Shown piece by piece: positions 9,805-10,993 of a stretch of 10,993 nt of DNA. Source of the stretch: Phoronis ovalis (Eukaryota; Phoronida; Phoronidae); assembly GCA_028565635.1 (NCBI GenBank), contig JAOXYB010057523.1, forward strand, positions 1 through 10,993. The letters run 5' to 3'. Numbering within the stretch: the first letter of the stretch is position 1; each line of letters opens with the position of its first letter. The position numbers and the translations under genes were made by a program. A model generated the notes under the pieces. It was not told where the DNA came from, searched no databases, and saw nothing but the letters and a program-made list of their open reading frames with translations.

Positions 9805-9969
9805 ATTAAAAAGTGCCGGTGAAAAAAAACAATAAAAAATAATGTATACATGAGTTAGGTACCTTGAAGTCAGCAATAATCCCTGTTTGTTGAAGTGGCT
9901 CTTCCCATTCTAGAATGCAAGTACTTTCAGTTCGGGAACTGTTACGAAAGTTTCTTGGAGCGGTAGGTT
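7273..9969 (-). CDS. FN3 receptor with RPTP-like ectodomain and no phosphatase domain (3' part of gene)
   Basis: The coding parts join 9969-9863, 9670-9463, 8986-8881, 8266-7953 and 7673-7273. Every junction has an AG acceptor and a GT donor, and the phases agree (1, 0, 1, 2, 1), giving one frame of about 378 residues to a TAA stop. In order, the protein has an FN3 domain (first two exons), an extended membrane-proximal FN3-like module with a furin-type RKKR site (next two), one transmembrane helix and a 93-residue tail. N-glycosylation sequons NSS, NLS, NCS, NVS and NAS all lie on the extracellular side. The module containing YYIAASF, FTVGD, YGSYFNA and TYRIWYG resembles the juxtamembrane region of receptor tyrosine phosphatases, as known from that family. 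No catalytic domain follows, so direct enzymatic activity is unlikely. The signal peptide and further domains should lie beyond the right edge. The gene structure is seen directly. The role as an adhesion or signalling receptor is inferred. Confidence 0.85.
7674..7952 (-). other. Intron before the transmembrane exon
   Basis: This 279-base GT-AG intron has phase 1. It separates the extracellular module from the membrane and tail exon, so the last exon is an interchangeable unit carrying the whole membrane and cytoplasmic part. Confidence 0.8.
7953..8266 (-). CDS. Receptor exon: membrane-proximal module with furin-type site
   Basis: The exon is 314 bases, with acceptor ttttttattgcag and donor ACAG|gtgcgt, phase 2 in and phase 1 out. 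It holds 104 full codons. It starts EYQLAVENVS, then the basic run KRKKR at residues 11-15, which matches the furin consensus R-X-K/R-R. An insert of about 25 residues follows, then LPYYIAASF (37-45), EFTVGD (55-60), NYGSYFNA (63-70), TYRIWYG (77-83) and SFISLP. This order is what I know from RPTP ectodomains next to the membrane, and in several RPTPs that region is cut by furin into two chains that stay associated. NVS and NAS are glycosylation sequons. An open reading continues past the donor for about 30 codons, but the phase match to the next exon favours splicing. Confidence 0.87.
8267..8880 (-). other. Intron within the membrane-proximal module
   Basis: This 614-base GT-AG intron has phase 2. 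It is AT-rich with short mixed stretches. Open frames inside it show no recognisable protein, and the flanking exons already join in phase, so no missing exon is needed here. Confidence 0.78.
8881..8986 (-). CDS. Receptor exon: start of membrane-proximal FN3-like module
   Basis: The exon is 106 bases, entering in phase 1 after ttcttctttag and leaving in phase 2 at GTTAG|gtacat. The split first codon gives Ala, so the sequence reads APTQRDLSPSIPQL and then STIILLLPSANYGIPV. This is the start of an FN3 fold: a Pro-rich lead, a hydrophobic B strand, then a turn before the C strand. The usual core Trp is replaced by an aliphatic run (IILLLP), which is common in RPTP juxtamembrane FN3 repeats. It joins to SEYQLAV in the next exon, giving the expected C strand with a Tyr. 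Confidence 0.82.
8987..9462 (-). other. Intron between the two FN3 modules
   Basis: This 476-base GT-AG intron has phase 1. Most of it is AT-rich. The part nearest the upstream exon, about 9300-9419, is more exon-like in composition and is described separately. Confidence 0.8.
9261..9419 (+). other. Exon-like open stretch on the opposite strand within an intron
   Basis: A plus-strand frame runs 52 codons to TAG without an obvious start codon. The second half, from KEIPETVSSAGN through SGDKTELTDEEQ to SYSLYCF, has protein-like composition and is richer in GC than the surrounding intron. The minus strand is also open for about 58 codons here (it contains LSPLNLITFPAEETVSG), so strand cannot be settled. 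I recognise neither reading. It could be a relic of another gene or element, a nested exon, or chance. Confidence 0.25.
9463..9670 (-). CDS. Receptor exon: second half of FN3 domain 1
   Basis: The exon is 208 bases, entering in phase 0 after tatattttag and leaving in phase 1 at GAAG|gtaaat. It holds 69 codons. The end of the domain shows the FN3 signature LTALASSTQYNCSVQGRTS followed by AGYG and WTAPE: the tyrosine-corner Tyr, then a Thr-Ser-Ala-Gly-Tyr-Gly loop, then the closing strand. NLS and NCS are glycosylation sequons. Cysteines at about residue 3 and in YNC could pair with each other or with the Cys in the preceding exon. That pairing is a guess. Confidence 0.87.
9742..9762. repeat. 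(AC)n microsatellite
   Basis: An uninterrupted run of 21 bases of alternating A and C, a few bases from the AT run below. Likely polymorphic in length. Confidence 0.95.
9771..9800. repeat. (AT)15 microsatellite
   Basis: Thirty bases of uninterrupted AT dinucleotide, separated from the AC run by catatacggc-type sequence. Together they form a compound microsatellite within a receptor intron. Confidence 0.95.
9863..9969 (-). CDS. Receptor exon: first half of FN3 domain 1
   Basis: The exon is 107 bases, with acceptor ttgtgttttag and donor AAG|gtacct. It enters in phase 1, so a G from an unseen upstream exon completes a Glu codon, and it leaves in phase 0. The 35 full codons start PTAPRNF and contain CILEWEEP. 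This is the usual FN3 opening: a proline-rich lead, a hydrophobic strand and the core Trp followed by a Pro. An NSS glycosylation sequon lies at about residues 9-11. The phase-1 start matches the typical boundary of a shuffled FN3 module. Confidence 0.85.
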
Positions 9970-10627
9970 CTAAAACACAAAATGAAATGAATTAGAACGT
10001 CGGTTCTGTTTATAAAAGAAATCTTAATGTTTTTTTTGTCCAACCAGAGAAAATTAAATGTCAGTTGGTTATATCGCTTTGACTAAAACATATTGACTTC
10101 CCTATAAGAGAATATTTTTTTCCCATTGATAAGTAAATGTAAAATTCCCAATTTCTAAAATTATTTATAGATTATGTGATTGCTGGTGGTATAGGGTAAA
10201 ATATATCAATGTGCATCCAATAGACTACCTATCAAACCATTGCCTTGTAGAATGTGTACTACCGGTTGATTCAAAAAATATTTTACATCAAGAGATTTCA
10301 AATTATCCAGTTTGAAAACTTCCTAGCAAGTTTAGTGTTGCACTTGATGCGAATTACATCACTCGATCAATAAGGATGATGGTTTCTACTCAATCTTCAA
10401 AACGTATTGCTCATGGTCTTTTCTGCAATGCTTCTACGCTGTACAGAATATATGCTAAGGTATGATACATGATACATGTATATTTGTTTGCTGTATTATA
10501 GGTTCAGATATATGTTTCATTATTATATTTAAGGTAGGATTAAGGCTAGGGTTAGGGCAGGGTTAGCATTTTAGTTATTAATGCAGTTATGTGACAAAAA
10601 GAATAGCGAATCAGTGGTCAGCATCTC
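9970..10627. other. Region upstream of the first visible receptor exon
   Basis: The next upstream exon should end in phase 1, but none is recognisable, so this is probably intron. It holds the telomere-like run at 10544-10566 and a plus-strand 49-codon open stretch at 10316-10465 with no recognisable product. Confidence 0.5.
10544..10566 (+). repeat. Short telomere-like TTAGGG run
   Basis: The sequence ggctagggttagggcagggttag contains one perfect TTAGGG with three related TAGGG or CAGGG units. It is too short and degenerate for a telomere, and fits an interstitial relic or chance. Confidence 0.5.
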
Positions 10628-10706
10628 AAGCCTTCGTGGCTTAGAAGTAGATTTTTCATTATTTTCAGATATCAGATACCAGTAGGTTCGAATCCGTCAA
10701 GAGCTT
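10628..10706 (+). repeat. tRNA-like sequence, probable SINE head or tRNA relic
   Basis: An exact B box, GGTTCGAATCC (10685-10695), lies 48 bases after an A-box-like TGGCTTAGAAG (10637-10647), close to normal tRNA spacing. The ends AAGCCTT (10628-10634) and AAGAGCTT (10699-10706) could pair with one bulge. The D-loop GG pair is lost and the T stem is poor, so it is unlikely to be a working tRNA. A tRNA-derived SINE is the best reading, but I see no clear tail. Confidence 0.4.
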
Positions 10707-10993
10707 GCTTGATAACTTACAATATGAGTTATTTCTCTTCCAGATATCATTATACTGAGTTTACTAGAGATTTCCGAAATAAAAAACAACTACAACATTT
10801 TTTTTAACTGTGTTAAAACTAAACCATCCCCAATTATCATGAGAATAACGTTGATGGTATCTCCTATATTATACAGAATATATTTTACTGTAGGTTTCCG
10901 AGTTATGCTCTTTTGAATATACAACATACAGGTTTGTGATGCTGTAAAATGACGTCAGAAATATCTGTTATTACGAGACATTGAGGGGGGGAA
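10707..10993. other. Right-edge AT-rich sequence
   Basis: No gene, repeat family or exon is recognisable up to the edge. It probably continues the intron or upstream region of the receptor gene. Confidence 0.45.

Larger units (their letters stand above)
9671..9862 (-). other. Intron inside FN3 domain 1, with CA/TA microsatellite
   Basis: This 192-base GT-AG intron has phase 0. More than a quarter of it is simple repeat, listed separately. The repeats sit in the middle and leave both splice sites clear. Confidence 0.8.

Noticed and set aside
10316-10465. Plus-strand open stretch ending AAG|gtatga, which resembles a donor
   Set aside because: It is only 49 codons with no recognisable protein and no downstream acceptor that I could pair with it.
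10628-10706. Functional tRNA gene
   Set aside because: The D-loop GG is absent, the T stem pairs poorly and the acceptor needs a bulge, so a SINE or relic is more likely.

Overview
The window reads as nuclear DNA of an invertebrate animal. It is AT-rich, has no compact gene order, and carries microsatellites, diverged repeats and one gene built from short exons with clean GT-AG introns. A mollusc or another lophotrochozoan would fit the receptor type and the repeat content, but that placement is inference. There is no sign of bacterial, phage or plasmid organisation.

The one well-supported gene lies on the minus strand at 7273-9969, and its 5' part lies beyond the right edge. Five consecutive exons (9863-9969, 9463-9670, 8881-8986, 7953-8266, 7273-7673) join in one reading frame with matching phases. 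They encode about 378 residues: one fibronectin type III (FN3) domain, then a second, extended FN3-like membrane-proximal module with a furin-type RKKR site, one transmembrane helix, and a 93-residue cytoplasmic tail ending in a stop. The ectodomain resembles receptor tyrosine phosphatases (RPTPs). No phosphatase or kinase domain follows. The tail instead carries tyrosine motifs (YENC, YQHL, YEEL) of the kind read by SH2 domains. The likely product is a cleaved, glycosylated adhesion or signalling receptor without its own enzyme.

The left two thirds hold no confident gene. Notable pieces are: a GC-rich island with a 48-codon minus-strand ORF (478-624); two diverged repeat copies 277 bp apart (about 2958-3080 and 3240-3360); an 83-codon minus-strand open stretch with helical character (3806-4054); and a group of degraded coding-like repeats on the minus strand (4238-4412 and 4692-4887) in which the same peptide theme recurs with a stop and a frameshift. 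These look like remains of a repeat-containing gene or element. The 3' UTR of the receptor gene probably reaches about 6650.

The right edge (9970-10993) shows no exon of the receptor. It holds a short telomere-like run and a tRNA-like sequence with an exact B box, probably a SINE head or tRNA relic. The introns carry a CA/TA microsatellite and one plus-strand exon-like open stretch (9261-9419).
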